Positions 51,629 to 60,160 of a stretch of DNA of 64,000 bases are shown piece after piece. This DNA comes from Halegenticoccus soli. GTDB taxonomy: Archaea > Halobacteriota > Halobacteria > Halobacteriales > Haloferacaceae. The notes below the pieces were generated by a model. It made no database searches and was not told where the DNA came from. It worked only from the letters and a program-made list of their open reading frames with translations. Each line of letters opens with the position of its first letter. The stretch's first letter is position 1. The stretch spans positions 124,001 to 188,000 of the forward strand of contig NZ_PEND01000007.1 in the NCBI RefSeq assembly GCF_002844195.1. The letters are read 5' to 3'. The translations under genes were made by a program, and so were the position numbers.

Positions 51629-52777
51629 ATGTTCGAGCAGATCACCGCCGAGCGGCTGAAGGAACTGCAGGACGCGGGCGAGGAGTACGCGCTGATCGAC
51701 ACGCGCCCCGAGGAGAGCTACGAGTCGTGGCACGTCCGCGGCGCGCGGAACTTCCCGTTCGGGCCGACGGAGGCGCTCGACGAGGAGCGGAGAGGGGAGG
51801 TCGACGAGCTGATCGGCGGGCGTCCGGTCGTCACCATCTGCGGCAAGGGCGCCACGTCGACGAACCTCGCCGCCCGGCTGGACGCCGCCGGCTACGAGGA
51901 CGTCTCCGTCGTCAAGGGCGGCATGCGAGACTGGAACGACGTGTACGATCGGGTGCCGATCGACGCAGGAGACGGCGACCTCGTCGTCGTCCAGTTCCAG
52001 CGCCGGGCGAAGGGCTGTCTCGGCTACCTGATCGGGTCGAGGGACGCCGGCGAGGCGATCGTCTTCGATCCGACGCGGCAGACGGACCAGTACGTCGTGA
52101 CGGCCGCGGAGCTGGGGTTGCGGATCTCGCGCGCCGTCGACACGCACGTCCACGCGGATCACCTCTCCGGGGGCCGCGCGCTGGCGGAGCGGCTCGGCGT
52201 TCTGTACCACCTCGGCGCACGCGCCCGCGAGCGAGGCGTCGAGTTCGAGTTCGAACCGATCGAGGACGGGGACGTCCTGGCGCTCGGCGACGCCGAGATA
52301 ACGGCCCTCCACACGCCGGGGCACACGTCCGAACTGACGAGCTACCGGATCGACGACGAGGCCGTCCTCACCGCCGACGCCCTGTTCGTCGACTCGATCG
52401 GCCGCACCGAGCTGGAGTTCGGCGGGGACGAAGCCGAGGCGGGCGCGAGAATGCAGTACGAGTCGCTCCACGACGTGCTCGCGGAACTTCCCGACGGCCT
52501 TTCAGTCCTCCCCGGCCACGTCACCGTCACGAGCGACGGCCGGTACGAGAACGGCTCGCCGGGCGAACCCGTGACCGCGACCCTCGGAGCAGTCGCGGAG
52601 CGACTGGACGCGCTCGGACTCGACGAGGACGAGTTCGTGAAGCGCCTCGTCGAGAGCACGCCCGAGAAGCCGGCGAACTACGAGACGATCATCGACGTCA
52701 ACCGCGGCAGAAGGCGCCTCGAAGGCGTGGAGGACGCCGAGGACCTCGAAACCGGGGCGAACAACTGCGCCGCGTGA
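51629..52777 (+). CDS. Rhodanese-metallo-beta-lactamase fusion, persulfide dioxygenase/sulfur transferase type
   Basis: A 382-residue fusion. Residues 1-105 form a rhodanese domain with its active-site Cys in PVVTICGKGATSTNLAARLDAAGYEDVSVVKGGM. Residues 120-340 form an MBL hydrolase of the ETHE1/glyoxalase II type: CLGYLIGSRDAGEAIVFDPTRQTDQYV, metal motif DTHVHADHLSGGRALAERLG, LHTPGHTSELTSYRI, DALFVDSIGRTEL and SVLPGHVTVT. ETHE1-type enzymes oxidise glutathione or other persulfides, and rhodanese passes sulfane sulfur, so this handles reactive sulfur. It is followed by an HTH regulator. The rhodanese-first order is less common than MBL-first. Confidence 0.88.
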   Translation: MFEQITAERLKELQDAGEEYALIDTRPEESYESWHVRGARNFPFGPTEALDEERRGEVDELIGGRPVVTICGKGATSTNLAARLDAAGYEDVSVVKGGMRDWNDVYDRVPIDAGDGDLVVVQFQRRAKGCLGYLIGSRDAGEAIVFDPTRQTDQYVVTAAELGLRISRAVDTHVHADHLSGGRALAERLGVLYHLGARARERGVEFEFEPIEDGDVLALGDAEITALHTPGHTSELTSYRIDDEAVLTADALFVDSIGRTELEFGGDEAEAGARMQYESLHDVLAELPDGLSVLPGHVTVTSDGRYENGSPGEPVTATLGAVAERLDALGLDEDEFVKRLVESTPEKPANYETIIDVNRGRRRLEGVEDAEDLETGANNCAA

Positions 52778-52916
52778 GCCGCGTTTCCCGCCGGCGAGGC
52801 GGGCGGCGGCGTCCGTCCGGCGGAGTGCGACAGCGGCCCGCCGGCGGCGGATCGGTCGCAGAGTAATGCGACACCTATGCAAGGCCTTATGAGAGGCAGG
52901 CGCCTAGTCACACCGA

Positions 52917-53321
52917 ATGGCCGACTCGATGGTGGAGTACCTTCAGAAGGACATGGAGTGCGAGGGGCTTCTCGAGTGTATTCACGGGCTCAAGGAACTG
53001 GATCGACGGTGCTTCCGAGCGCTGAGCGAGAGCGGCGAGCCGATGACCGTCGACGAGATCGCGGCGGCGGTCGACCGCGAGCGGTCCACGGCGTACCGGG
53101 TCGTCCAGCGGCTGCTGCAGGCCGGATTCATCCAGAAAGAGCAGGTGAACTACGAGCAGGGCGGCTACTACCACGTCTATCGACCGACCGACCCGAACGA
53201 ACTGGCCGACGACATGCAGCGCAAGCTCAACGAGTGGTACGCGAAGATGGGGCAGCTCATCCAGGAGTTCCGCGACAAGTACGACGAGCAGGCGGGACAG
53301 GCCGTCACGGTGGAGAACTGA
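52917..53321 (+). CDS. HTH regulator next to the sulfur-handling gene
   Basis: A 134-residue winged-helix protein (ECEGLLECIHGLKELDRRCFRALSESGEPMTVDEIAAAVDRERSTAYRVVQRLLQAGFIQKEQVNYEQGGYYHVY) with a C-terminal coiled helix (LADDMQRKLNEWYAKMGQLIQEF) for dimerisation. Two Cys (C15 and C21) near the N-terminus could sense thiol or sulfur state, matching the rhodanese-MBL gene upstream. ATG 52917 is chosen; ATG 52929 is possible. A TATA-like gccttatgag lies about 35 bases upstream. Confidence 0.82.
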   Translation: MADSMVEYLQKDMECEGLLECIHGLKELDRRCFRALSESGEPMTVDEIAAAVDRERSTAYRVVQRLLQAGFIQKEQVNYEQGGYYHVYRPTDPNELADDMQRKLNEWYAKMGQLIQEFRDKYDEQAGQAVTVEN

Positions 53322-53482
53322 TCCGCCGACCGCCGCGAGTTCGCGTCAGAAAAGAGAGAAAAGAGCGCCGCGGTGGTCTCCCGCCCTTCGGCAGAGCATA
53401 TTAGGAGATATGTGTGGTATAACGTGTTATAACTTCTTTCGAGAAAGAGTTAATATACGTGTTGTGCTACGCCGTGGCACAG
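53322..53482 (+). promoter_or_regulatory. Regulatory region with two palindromes and a TATA box
   Basis: TATAACGTGTTATA at 53418-53431 is an inverted repeat apart from its central GT. TCTTTCGAGAAAGA at 53435-53448 has six-base arms around GA. A TATA-like TTAATATA at 53450-53457 follows, 26-33 bases before the ATG at 53483, a leaderless spacing. Before 53400 nothing is seen. Confidence 0.55.
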
Positions 53483-53599
53483 ATGAAGCCGACGAAGAAA
53501 ACGATGAAGGACGTGAGCCACACAGCACCGACGGGCGTCTCCGCCTCGAACGTCTGGCGACGCGGACGAGCGCCGAAGGACGAATCGAACGAGAAGTAA
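53483..53599 (+). CDS. Candidate 38-residue basic protein
   Basis: The ORF reads MKPTKKTMKDVSHTAPTGVS, then ASNVWRRGRAPKDESNEK, with an excess of Lys/Arg that is unusual among acidic haloarchaeal proteins. It follows a clean promoter (TATA-like box 26-33 bases upstream) and two operator-like palindromes, so it is probably expressed under control. No family is recognised. Between 53600 and the symporter gene at 53792 I see only its promoter region. Confidence 0.5.
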   Translation: MKPTKKTMKDVSHTAPTGVSASNVWRRGRAPKDESNEK

Positions 53600-53791
53600 G
53601 CGATCGTTCTCGCGGACCCGATACGTCCCGTTCTCACGGAGCGATAGAGAGGAGTCGGCGACTCCGAGAAGCCGCGTTTTTCACGTCGTCTGAGCGATCA
53701 CGCTCCTTAAATCACTGATCGAATCAGATAATCTCTACTTTAGAACCGCGAATCTTTTCTCGGTGTGCGAACCACGTACTCGCCGGTTACT

Positions 53792-55102
53792 ATGACCACC
53801 GCTGTCACGTCCGCCTGGAGGACGTACCGTTCTGTGCCGATCATCTACAGAATCGCCGCGGCGTTCGTCCTCGGATCCGCTCTCGGCCTCGTCGTCGGTC
53901 GGCCCGCGACGGCGCTTCAGCCGCTCGGGGACCTCTTCGTGCGCCTCTTGGGGATGATCATCGTCCCGATCGTCGTCTTCACGCTCCTCCTCGGGGCGCG
54001 CAAGCTGACGCCGTCGACCCTCGGCCGGATCGGCGGGCAGGTCGTGGCGCTGTACCTGATCACCACCGCGGTCGCGATCGTGATCGGTCTCGGAGTTGCG
54101 AACCTCGTCGATCCGGGGATCGGCCTCGAAATCGCCGACGCGGAGGCGCAGTCCGCCGAGGCCCCGAGCCTCGTCGAGGTGGTTCTCGGGATCGTCCCGG
54201 AGAACCCGATCGGCGCGATGGCCGCGGGGGACGTGCTGCCGACGATCTTCTTCACCGTCGTCTTCGGCATCGCCCTCGCGACCCTCGTGGAGGAGTCCGA
54301 AGCGGGGACCGCCGTCCACGACGGCGCCGAGGCGATCTTCGACGTCGCCGAGGCCGGCGCGGAGGCGATGTTCAAGGTCGTCTGGGGCGTGATGGAGTAC
54401 GGCGTCGTGGGCGTGTTCGCGCTCATGGCCGCGACGTTCGGCGAGGCGGGCGCGGAAGCCATCCTCCCGTTCGCGAAGCTCGTCGCCGCGCTCGCGCTCG
54501 CCGTCGGCGTCCACATCGGGCTCACCTACCTGCTCGTCATGCAGCGCGGGCTCATGGGCGAATCTCCCACGGCCTTCCTCGCCGGCGCGAAGGACGCGAT
54601 GATCACCGCGCTCAGCATCCGCTCCAGCAGCGGGACGCTCCCCGTGACGATGAGTGACGCCGAGGGGAACTTCGGCGTCGACGAGGAGGTGTACGGCTTC
54701 TCCCTGCCGCTCGGCGCGACGATCAACATGGACGGCACGGCGATGTACCAGGGCGTCGCGGCCGTCTTCGCGGCGAACCTCGTCGGCGAGACGCTCACGC
54801 TCGGCCAGCAGTTCACAGTCGTGTTGACGGCGCTCCTCGCCAGCGTCGGCACCGCGGGCGTCCCCGGCAGCGGGCTCATCATGCTCACGCTCGTCCTGAC
54901 GCAGCTGGGCCTCCCGCTCGAAGTCGTCGGCATGGTCGCCGGGGTCGACCCGATCCTCGACCGCCTGCGGACGATGAACAACGTGGCGGGCGACCTGGCC
55001 GTGACGACGCTCGTCGCCAAGTGGAACGGGGCCATCGACTACGCCGGGACGGTCTGGAGCGAGTCGGCCGACGTGTCGACGGTCGGTACCGTCGACGACT
55101 GA
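53792..55102 (+). CDS. Dicarboxylate/amino acid:cation symporter (DAACS family)
   Basis: A 436-residue transporter of the GltP/DctA fold, importing acidic amino acids or C4-dicarboxylates with H+ or Na+. Eight helices and two hairpins are expected. Family markers are FVRLLGMIIVPIVVFTLLLGARKL (helix 2/3), IRSSSGTLPVTMSDAEGNFGVDEEVYGFSLPLGATINMDGTAMYQGVAAVFAANL (hairpin 1 with the serine-rich motif and TM7 with NMDGT) and LASVGTAGVPGSGLIMLTLVL (hairpin 2). All are intact. The gene stands between palindromic regulatory DNA and the two DUF892 genes. Confidence 0.93.
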   Translation: MTTAVTSAWRTYRSVPIIYRIAAAFVLGSALGLVVGRPATALQPLGDLFVRLLGMIIVPIVVFTLLLGARKLTPSTLGRIGGQVVALYLITTAVAIVIGLGVANLVDPGIGLEIADAEAQSAEAPSLVEVVLGIVPENPIGAMAAGDVLPTIFFTVVFGIALATLVEESEAGTAVHDGAEAIFDVAEAGAEAMFKVVWGVMEYGVVGVFALMAATFGEAGAEAILPFAKLVAALALAVGVHIGLTYLLVMQRGLMGESPTAFLAGAKDAMITALSIRSSSGTLPVTMSDAEGNFGVDEEVYGFSLPLGATINMDGTAMYQGVAAVFAANLVGETLTLGQQFTVVLTALLASVGTAGVPGSGLIMLTLVLTQLGLPLEVVGMVAGVDPILDRLRTMNNVAGDLAVTTLVAKWNGAIDYAGTVWSESADVSTVGTVDD

Positions 55103-55305
55103 GCCCGACGACGGAAAGGTACCGTACCGGACCTATCCGAACGATCACCTTTAAATCCTCGCCGCCTCGCCTGGCTATCGACCGCGCCGACGGCGTCGAA
55201 CGGTCGTAGATCGAGATCGGCGCCGTGCGACGATACTGCTGACCGCTGGCATTTAACAGAGTTATGCGGCTTCGGACCGTACCATCTACCGGGGGGAGAA
55301 CGACG

Positions 55306-55833
55306 ATGGCAACCGGCGAAGGACGCACGGAAATCGGATCGATGGACGACCTCTTCGAGTACGAGTTAGAGAGCGTGTACTACGTCGAGAACCGGCTGGT
55401 CGGGGCGCTCGACGAGATGGCGGCGGGGGCGGCCAACGACCGGATCGCCCGCGCCTTTGCCGACCACCGCGACGAGACGCGGACCCACGTCGATCGCCTC
55501 GAAACGGTGTTCGAGAAGCTCGACCGGGAGCCGGCCGAACGGGAGGTGCTGGCGATCGACGGGATGATCGAGGACCGCCGCCGGTTCGAGGAGTCCGTCC
55601 GCGACGACGACCTCCGCGACGTGTTCTACCTCGGCGCGGGGGCGAAGGCGGAGCGCTTCGAGATTACCAGCTACCGGACGATGCTGGAACACGCCGACAA
55701 ACTCGACCTCGGCAACGAGGTCCTCAAGCCGCTCGAAGACAACCTCGACGAGGAGGAGGCGGCGCTCGACGACCTCCACGGGATGACCCGCGGCACGGGG
55801 ATCAGAGGACTCATCCGGCGACTGACCGGGTGA
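55306..55833 (+). CDS. DUF892 (YciE/YciF-like) ferritin-fold protein, copy 1
   Basis: A 175-residue helical protein. GSMDDLFEYELESVYYVENRLVGALDEMA opens it, followed by four-helix-bundle segments (IARAFADHRDETRTHVDRLETVFEKL, DVFYLGAGAKAERFEITSYRTMLEHADKL, LEDNLDEEEAALDDLHGMTRG). The Glu and His positions are those of the ferritin-like YciE/YciF family, linked to osmotic and oxidative stress; metal binding is plausible. ATG 55306 is preferred because a TATA-like atttaaca (55251-55258) and a GGGGAG site fit; a start at 55264 would precede the transcript. Confidence 0.85.
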   Translation: MATGEGRTEIGSMDDLFEYELESVYYVENRLVGALDEMAAGAANDRIARAFADHRDETRTHVDRLETVFEKLDREPAEREVLAIDGMIEDRRRFEESVRDDDLRDVFYLGAGAKAERFEITSYRTMLEHADKLDLGNEVLKPLEDNLDEEEAALDDLHGMTRGTGIRGLIRRLTG

Positions 55834-56023
55834 GCCGCGGCCGCGCGGTCGGCCGCGGACCGTATCGACGACCGCGGTCGGTTTTCGGACGGATCCGACG
55901 AATCGGACGAATCGTCCGACTGTAGGAATTCGGTGAAAGATCGCTGGATTCTACTTTACTTCGCGTCTAAAAGTGAACGAACGTTTATTGAAACGCGCGT
56001 TGCCGTCCTAGACGGTGGTAACG

Positions 56024-56530
56024 ATGAACGTCGAGTCACTACACGACATGTTCGTGTACCAGCTGCAGGGGATGTACTACACCGAAAACCAGCTCGTCGA
56101 CATCCTCGACGAGATGGCGACGGAGACGACCGACGAGGACATCAGCCGCGCGTTCGCCGACCACCGCGACGAAACGCGGAACCAGGTCGAACGGCTCGAC
56201 AACGTGTTCGCGGCGCTCAACGAGCAGCCCCAGGAGCAGGAGATGCACGTCGTCGACGGGCTGAACCGGGACCGGATGACGTTCAAGGAGGTCGCGCAGG
56301 GGGACGACCTGCTCAACCTGCACTGCCTCGGCGCGGGGATGAAAAACGAGCGCCTCGAGATCACGGCCTACGAGAACCTCCTCATGCTCGCGAACCAGCT
56401 CGACCTCGGCGACGACGTCACGGATCCGCTGCAGCAGAACGCCGACGAGGAGGAGGACGCGCTGGACAAGCTTCAGGGCCTGTCCGGCGGATCGGGGATG
56501 AAGGCGATGTTCCAGCGGCTCCTCGGCTGA
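56024..56530 (+). CDS. DUF892 (YciE/YciF-like) ferritin-fold protein, copy 2
   Basis: A 168-residue paralogue of copy 1. Matching segments include LHDMFVYQLQGMYYTENQLVDILDEMATE, ISRAFADHRDETRNQVERLDNVFAAL, LHCLGAGMKNERLEITAYENLLMLANQL and LQQNADEEEDALDKLQGLSGG. It is separated from copy 1 by 190 bases and has its own TATA-like element (acgtttattgaa), so the copies may be regulated separately. A GTG start nine bases upstream (56015) is possible. Confidence 0.85.
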   Translation: MNVESLHDMFVYQLQGMYYTENQLVDILDEMATETTDEDISRAFADHRDETRNQVERLDNVFAALNEQPQEQEMHVVDGLNRDRMTFKEVAQGDDLLNLHCLGAGMKNERLEITAYENLLMLANQLDLGDDVTDPLQQNADEEEDALDKLQGLSGGSGMKAMFQRLLG

Positions 56531-56553
56531 CGCTCGACGGATTACGCCCTCGC

Positions 56554-56559
56554 TTTTTT
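56554..56559 (+). terminator. T-run terminator of the DUF892 gene
   Basis: A run of six T lies 24 bases after the stop of DUF892 copy 2, in otherwise GC-rich DNA, the usual archaeal terminator form. Confidence 0.5.
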
Positions 56560-56640
56560 CGGACGGCTCCGCGATCCGAACGTGCCCGGGACCCGAGCCC
56601 GCGTCACGTCTCGGTCCACGCCGAGACGTCGGCCTCCGGT

Positions 56641-58047
56641 TCACGCCGCGACGACGTCGACGACCGTCTCCCCGTCGACGACGAGGTTGTACGCCCCCTC
56701 GTCGTCGTTCCACAGGCAGAGCGCGTTTTCGAACGCGAGCACCGCGCCGTACGGGGCGCGCCGGAGCGCCTCGTTGAGCGCCGACTCCCGCGTCAGCACG
56801 GCGTAGTGCTCGATCGACTCGCTCCCGTCGCCGACCTTGAACACCGGGTTCCCCTCGCCCGCGAGGTTCCGGCTCAATTTGACCGCGAGCAGGTCGATCC
56901 GCTCCGTGACGTGCCGCTCCATCTCGGCCATCGCGGCGTGGCGGCCGGGGTCCGCGCGGACGTCGAACCGGCGCGCTCCGTCCCGCCGGAGGACGACGTA
57001 CGAGTACTGAACGTCGGCGTTGACGAACGTCCCCGGCTCGTCGCCGTCCTCGTCCAGCCGCCGCTGGAAGGACGGAACGTCGAGGTCGGGCTTCACGTCG
57101 AAGGACCAGCCGCGGTCCGACGGGGCGCGGCCGGGCCACAGCCTGAGCGTCGGCGAGTAGACGGTCACGTCCGAGTCCGGCGGCGCGATCGCCCGTTCGA
57201 CCTCGCGGAGGCCCGTGCTCGTGTTCAGGTCGGCCGGGGCGACGGCGACGAGCGAGCCGTCGTCCGCGAGCGCGTCGAGGTACCGGTCGACGACGGCGAC
57301 GGGGTCGTCGAGTTCGCTCAGGACGTTGGCGAAGAGGAGAAGATCGCACTCGTCGGCGATCTCGCCCGGCTCGAACGCCTCCGCCGTCGTCCGGTGGACC
57401 GTCGGGCGGAAGTTCGTCCGCGTCTCGTCGAGCACGCGCTCCAGCACGTCGGCCGCCGCGCTGGGCTCGACCGCGTGGTAGTCGACCAGGAGGTCGTCCG
57501 GCAGGTAGTCGTGCAGGCCGAGCGCCGGACCGCCGGTCCCCGCGCCGACGTCCAGAACGCGCAGCTTCCGCGGGAGCAGGCCGCGCTCGGCGACGTCGTC
57601 GAGGACGTAGCCGACGGCGGCGTAGTAGTCGGGGAGGTGGTAGATCGCGTAGCCGGCCGCGGCGTCCGCGTCGTACTCGACGTCTTTCTGGTGGTAGTAG
57701 TCGGCCTTCAGCCGGCGGATCGCGTCCCGGAGGCGGTTGCCCGACTCCCCGCGGTTCCAGTTTGCGCCGTACCGCTCGACGAGGAGGTCCTCCAGCGCGA
57801 AGGCGTACGCCTCCGGGAACGACTCGGGCCGCCACCCCGGCGGAGTCACCGGCTCGTCGTTCGCGGGGACGAACGTCCCGTCGTCGCGCTCCAGGAGGCC
57901 GAGGTTGAACGCCTCCTCGCGGAGCACCCGGCGGACCAGGCTGGGATGGGGGTTCCCCTCGACGTACTCGCAGATCTCCTCCGGATCGATCGGGCGGACG
58001 CTCCGGAGGTACTTGGCGTTCGAGCGGACCGCGTCGCGGTCGATCAT
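56641..58047 (-). CDS. SAM-dependent methyltransferase, Rsm22-like
   Basis: A 468-residue protein. The N-terminal 150 residues are helical (DPEEICEYVEGNPHPSLVRRVLREEAFNLGLLERDDG, AFALEDLLVERYGANWNRGESGNRLRDAIRRLKADYYH). The SAM domain follows, with motif I LRVLDVGAGTGGPALGLHDYL, VDYHAVEPSAAADVLERV and DLLLFANVLSELDDP. A family like Rsm22/mitochondrial ribosome-assembly methyltransferases has this layout, but the four-cysteine cluster of Rsm22 is absent, so the target is uncertain. Its ATG overlaps the prephenate dehydrogenase stop (ATGA); why the two are coupled is unclear. Confidence 0.78.
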   Translation of the reverse strand: MIDRDAVRSNAKYLRSVRPIDPEEICEYVEGNPHPSLVRRVLREEAFNLGLLERDDGTFVPANDEPVTPPGWRPESFPEAYAFALEDLLVERYGANWNRGESGNRLRDAIRRLKADYYHQKDVEYDADAAAGYAIYHLPDYYAAVGYVLDDVAERGLLPRKLRVLDVGAGTGGPALGLHDYLPDDLLVDYHAVEPSAAADVLERVLDETRTNFRPTVHRTTAEAFEPGEIADECDLLLFANVLSELDDPVAVVDRYLDALADDGSLVAVAPADLNTSTGLREVERAIAPPDSDVTVYSPTLRLWPGRAPSDRGWSFDVKPDLDVPSFQRRLDEDGDEPGTFVNADVQYSYVVLRRDGARRFDVRADPGRHAAMAEMERHVTERIDLLAVKLSRNLAGEGNPVFKVGDGSESIEHYAVLTRESALNEALRRAPYGAVLAFENALCLWNDDEGAYNLVVDGETVVDVVAA

Positions 58048-58811
58048 TCCCCCGGCGTCACCCCCGATTCCGCGTCCCTTCGCCGCCGATCGGCCGCCTC
58101 GGCGTACAGCCGCTCGAACTCCGCCGCGTCGGCCTCGGCGATCCGCTCTGCGGCCTCGGCGATCCGTCCGGCCCCCTCGAACGTCTCCTGGATCTCGGCG
58201 TACACCCGCGGAGTGCCGCCAGTGACCGCCTCGACGAGGCCGTCGAGGCCGGCCGAGATCGGCGTGGCGAACTCCTCGCGCACGTCGCCGGCGGCGATCG
58301 CGTACGCGAGGATCGCGGTGTGCGCTCCGGCCTGGACCGTTTCCATGGCCTCGTCGTGCTCCTCGACGGTCGTTTCGAACACCCGGTTTCCGGCCCGGTC
58401 GATCGCGGCGCGGACCCTGTCGGTGATCGGTCCGGACTCGTCGGCGACCACCGCGACGTTTCCGGGGGCGTTCTCGGGGGCGAAGAGCGGGTGAAAGCTC
58501 GCGCGCTCCCGACCGGCGGCGTGCTCGCGCATCGCGTCGACCGGCGCGGCCATCGCGCCCGAGACGTCGAACACCGCCTCCTCGGCGTTCGGCGCGTACC
58601 GCTCCACGGCGTCGGCGATCGCCGATATCGGCACGGCGAAACAGACCGCCTCGAATCGCTCCTCGGTGTCGACCCCGACGTGGCGGCCGTCGACGGCGTC
58701 GGCCGCCTCGCGCGCCGTCGCCGCGTCCGCGTCCGCGAAGGCGACCTCGGCGTCGAGGGTGTCGGCCACCCAGCGACCCATCGCGCCCGCGCCGACGATG
58801 AGTAGGTTCAT
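58044..58811 (-). CDS. tyrA: Prephenate dehydrogenase
   Basis: A 255-residue NAD(P)-dependent prephenate dehydrogenase of tyrosine biosynthesis. The Rossmann motif is LLIVGAGAMGRWVADTL, followed by VCFAVPISAIADAVERYAPNAEEAVFDVSGAM and the catalytic-type ERASFHPLFAPENAPGNVAVV, whose His is the proton acceptor in the TyrA family. The C-terminal helical region (VEEHDEAMETVQAGAHTAILAYAIA) is typical. It is short, as in archaeal TyrA, with no chorismate mutase domain fused. It lies with aroA and aroC in one segment. Confidence 0.87.
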   Translation of the reverse strand: MNLLIVGAGAMGRWVADTLDAEVAFADADAATAREAADAVDGRHVGVDTEERFEAVCFAVPISAIADAVERYAPNAEEAVFDVSGAMAAPVDAMREHAAGRERASFHPLFAPENAPGNVAVVADESGPITDRVRAAIDRAGNRVFETTVEEHDEAMETVQAGAHTAILAYAIAAGDVREEFATPISAGLDGLVEAVTGGTPRVYAEIQETFEGAGRIAEAAERIAEADAAEFERLYAEAADRRRRDAESGVTPGE

Positions 58812-58870
58812 TGGCCCGTGGTAGCCAGCGGCGTCTCAAAAGGGGTTCGATGCCGACGGTGTCCGTCGAC

Positions 58871-60043
58871 TCAGAGCCCGAGCCCGAACGCGCGGTTGGC
58901 GACGAGCACCGCCAGCCCGAACGCCATGACGCAGACGAGCAGCCCGATCGCGACGAACCACCCGAAGGCGTCAGAGAGGGCCCCGACGACGACGCTCCCG
59001 CTCGCCCCGAGCACCATGTACACCGTCCTGACGAGCCCGAAGCCGGCGCCGCGCTCCTCGGGGGAGAGCAGGTCGATGAACCGCGACTGGATCGGCGCGC
59101 CCCAGCTCATCGCGATCCCGGCGAGACAGACGCCCGCGACGAAGGCGACGAGGCCGGATCCGAACGCGAGGAGCCCGTAGCCGACGACGCCGATCCCCAT
59201 CGTGAGGGTGGCTGCCGCGTCCCGGTCGAACCGATCCGAGAGCCAGCCGGTCAGCGGCTGCGTCGCGCCGTGGACGACGAAGTACAGCGAGAACAGCGCG
59301 CTCGCTATCGCCGCGGAGAGCCCGTGGTACGCCTGGAGAAACGTCGGCAGAAACGAGGCGGTCGCCTGCCAGGTGAACGCGCCGGCGACGGCGAGCGCGC
59401 TCGTGTACGCGATCTCCGGCCGGGAGAGGAGTCCGAAAAGCGGTGCGAGCGCGAACCGCTGCCGCATCGGCTGCTCGGGTCGTTCGGGCGCAGTCGGTCG
59501 GATCCGTGCCGCGAAGGCGAAGAAGACCGGGACCGCGGCGACCGTTCCGAGCAGGAGCGCCGCCCGCCAGTTCGCGCGGACCGCGATCGCGGCCGCGGCG
59601 ACGGGTACGAGCAGTCCCGCGAGGGGACCGCCGGTGACGTGGACGCCGATCGCCCGGCCGACGTTGGGAAACTGCTTCGAGATGAACGTCGTGGCCACGC
59701 TGTAGTGCAGTCCCGCGCCGGTGCCGAGCGCGACGGCGAACGCGAGAAACGCGGGGAACGTGGGCGAGAGCGCGAGCAGCACGCTGGTCACGGCGGTGAG
59801 TCCGACGGCGGCGAGGACGACGCGTCGCTCGCCGAACCGGTCGCCGAGGACGCCGCTCGGAAACTGCATGCACGCGTAGGCGGCCCACATCCCCGCCAGC
59901 GCCGCTCCGACGGCGGCGTTCGAGACGCCGAACTCGGCGGTGATGTCCGGCACGACGGGACTTATTGCCAGCCTGGCGGCCATCGTGGCGAAGAACGCGA
60001 GCGTGCAGAGGCCGAGCACCGTGTGTCGGTACTGCCAGTTCAC
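58871..60043 (-). CDS. Major facilitator superfamily transporter
   Basis: A 390-residue MFS protein with twelve helices. It starts at GTG 60043 (NWQYRHTVLGLCTLAFFATMAARLAISPVVPDI), because the upstream 23 residues of the frame are basic and non-helical. Motif A-like GVLGDRFGERRVVLAAVG follows helix 2, and a mirrored GWLSDRFDRDAAATLTMG follows helix 8. The DHA-like pattern does not identify the substrate. It lies in the aromatic amino acid segment, so aromatic metabolites are possible but unproven. Confidence 0.85.
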   Translation of the reverse strand: MNWQYRHTVLGLCTLAFFATMAARLAISPVVPDITAEFGVSNAAVGAALAGMWAAYACMQFPSGVLGDRFGERRVVLAAVGLTAVTSVLLALSPTFPAFLAFAVALGTGAGLHYSVATTFISKQFPNVGRAIGVHVTGGPLAGLLVPVAAAAIAVRANWRAALLLGTVAAVPVFFAFAARIRPTAPERPEQPMRQRFALAPLFGLLSRPEIAYTSALAVAGAFTWQATASFLPTFLQAYHGLSAAIASALFSLYFVVHGATQPLTGWLSDRFDRDAAATLTMGIGVVGYGLLAFGSGLVAFVAGVCLAGIAMSWGAPIQSRFIDLLSPEERGAGFGLVRTVYMVLGASGSVVVGALSDAFGWFVAIGLLVCVMAFGLAVLVANRAFGLGL

Positions 60044-60160
60044 AGCGACGATCCGCCCGTTCGACGCAAGTCGATTGCGGTTCCGGAGAGCGGCGACGCG
60101 AAAGGCCGGCACTCGCCGATCCTCGAGGTCCGCCGAGATCGCCGCCCGCGGCCGTCGCCG

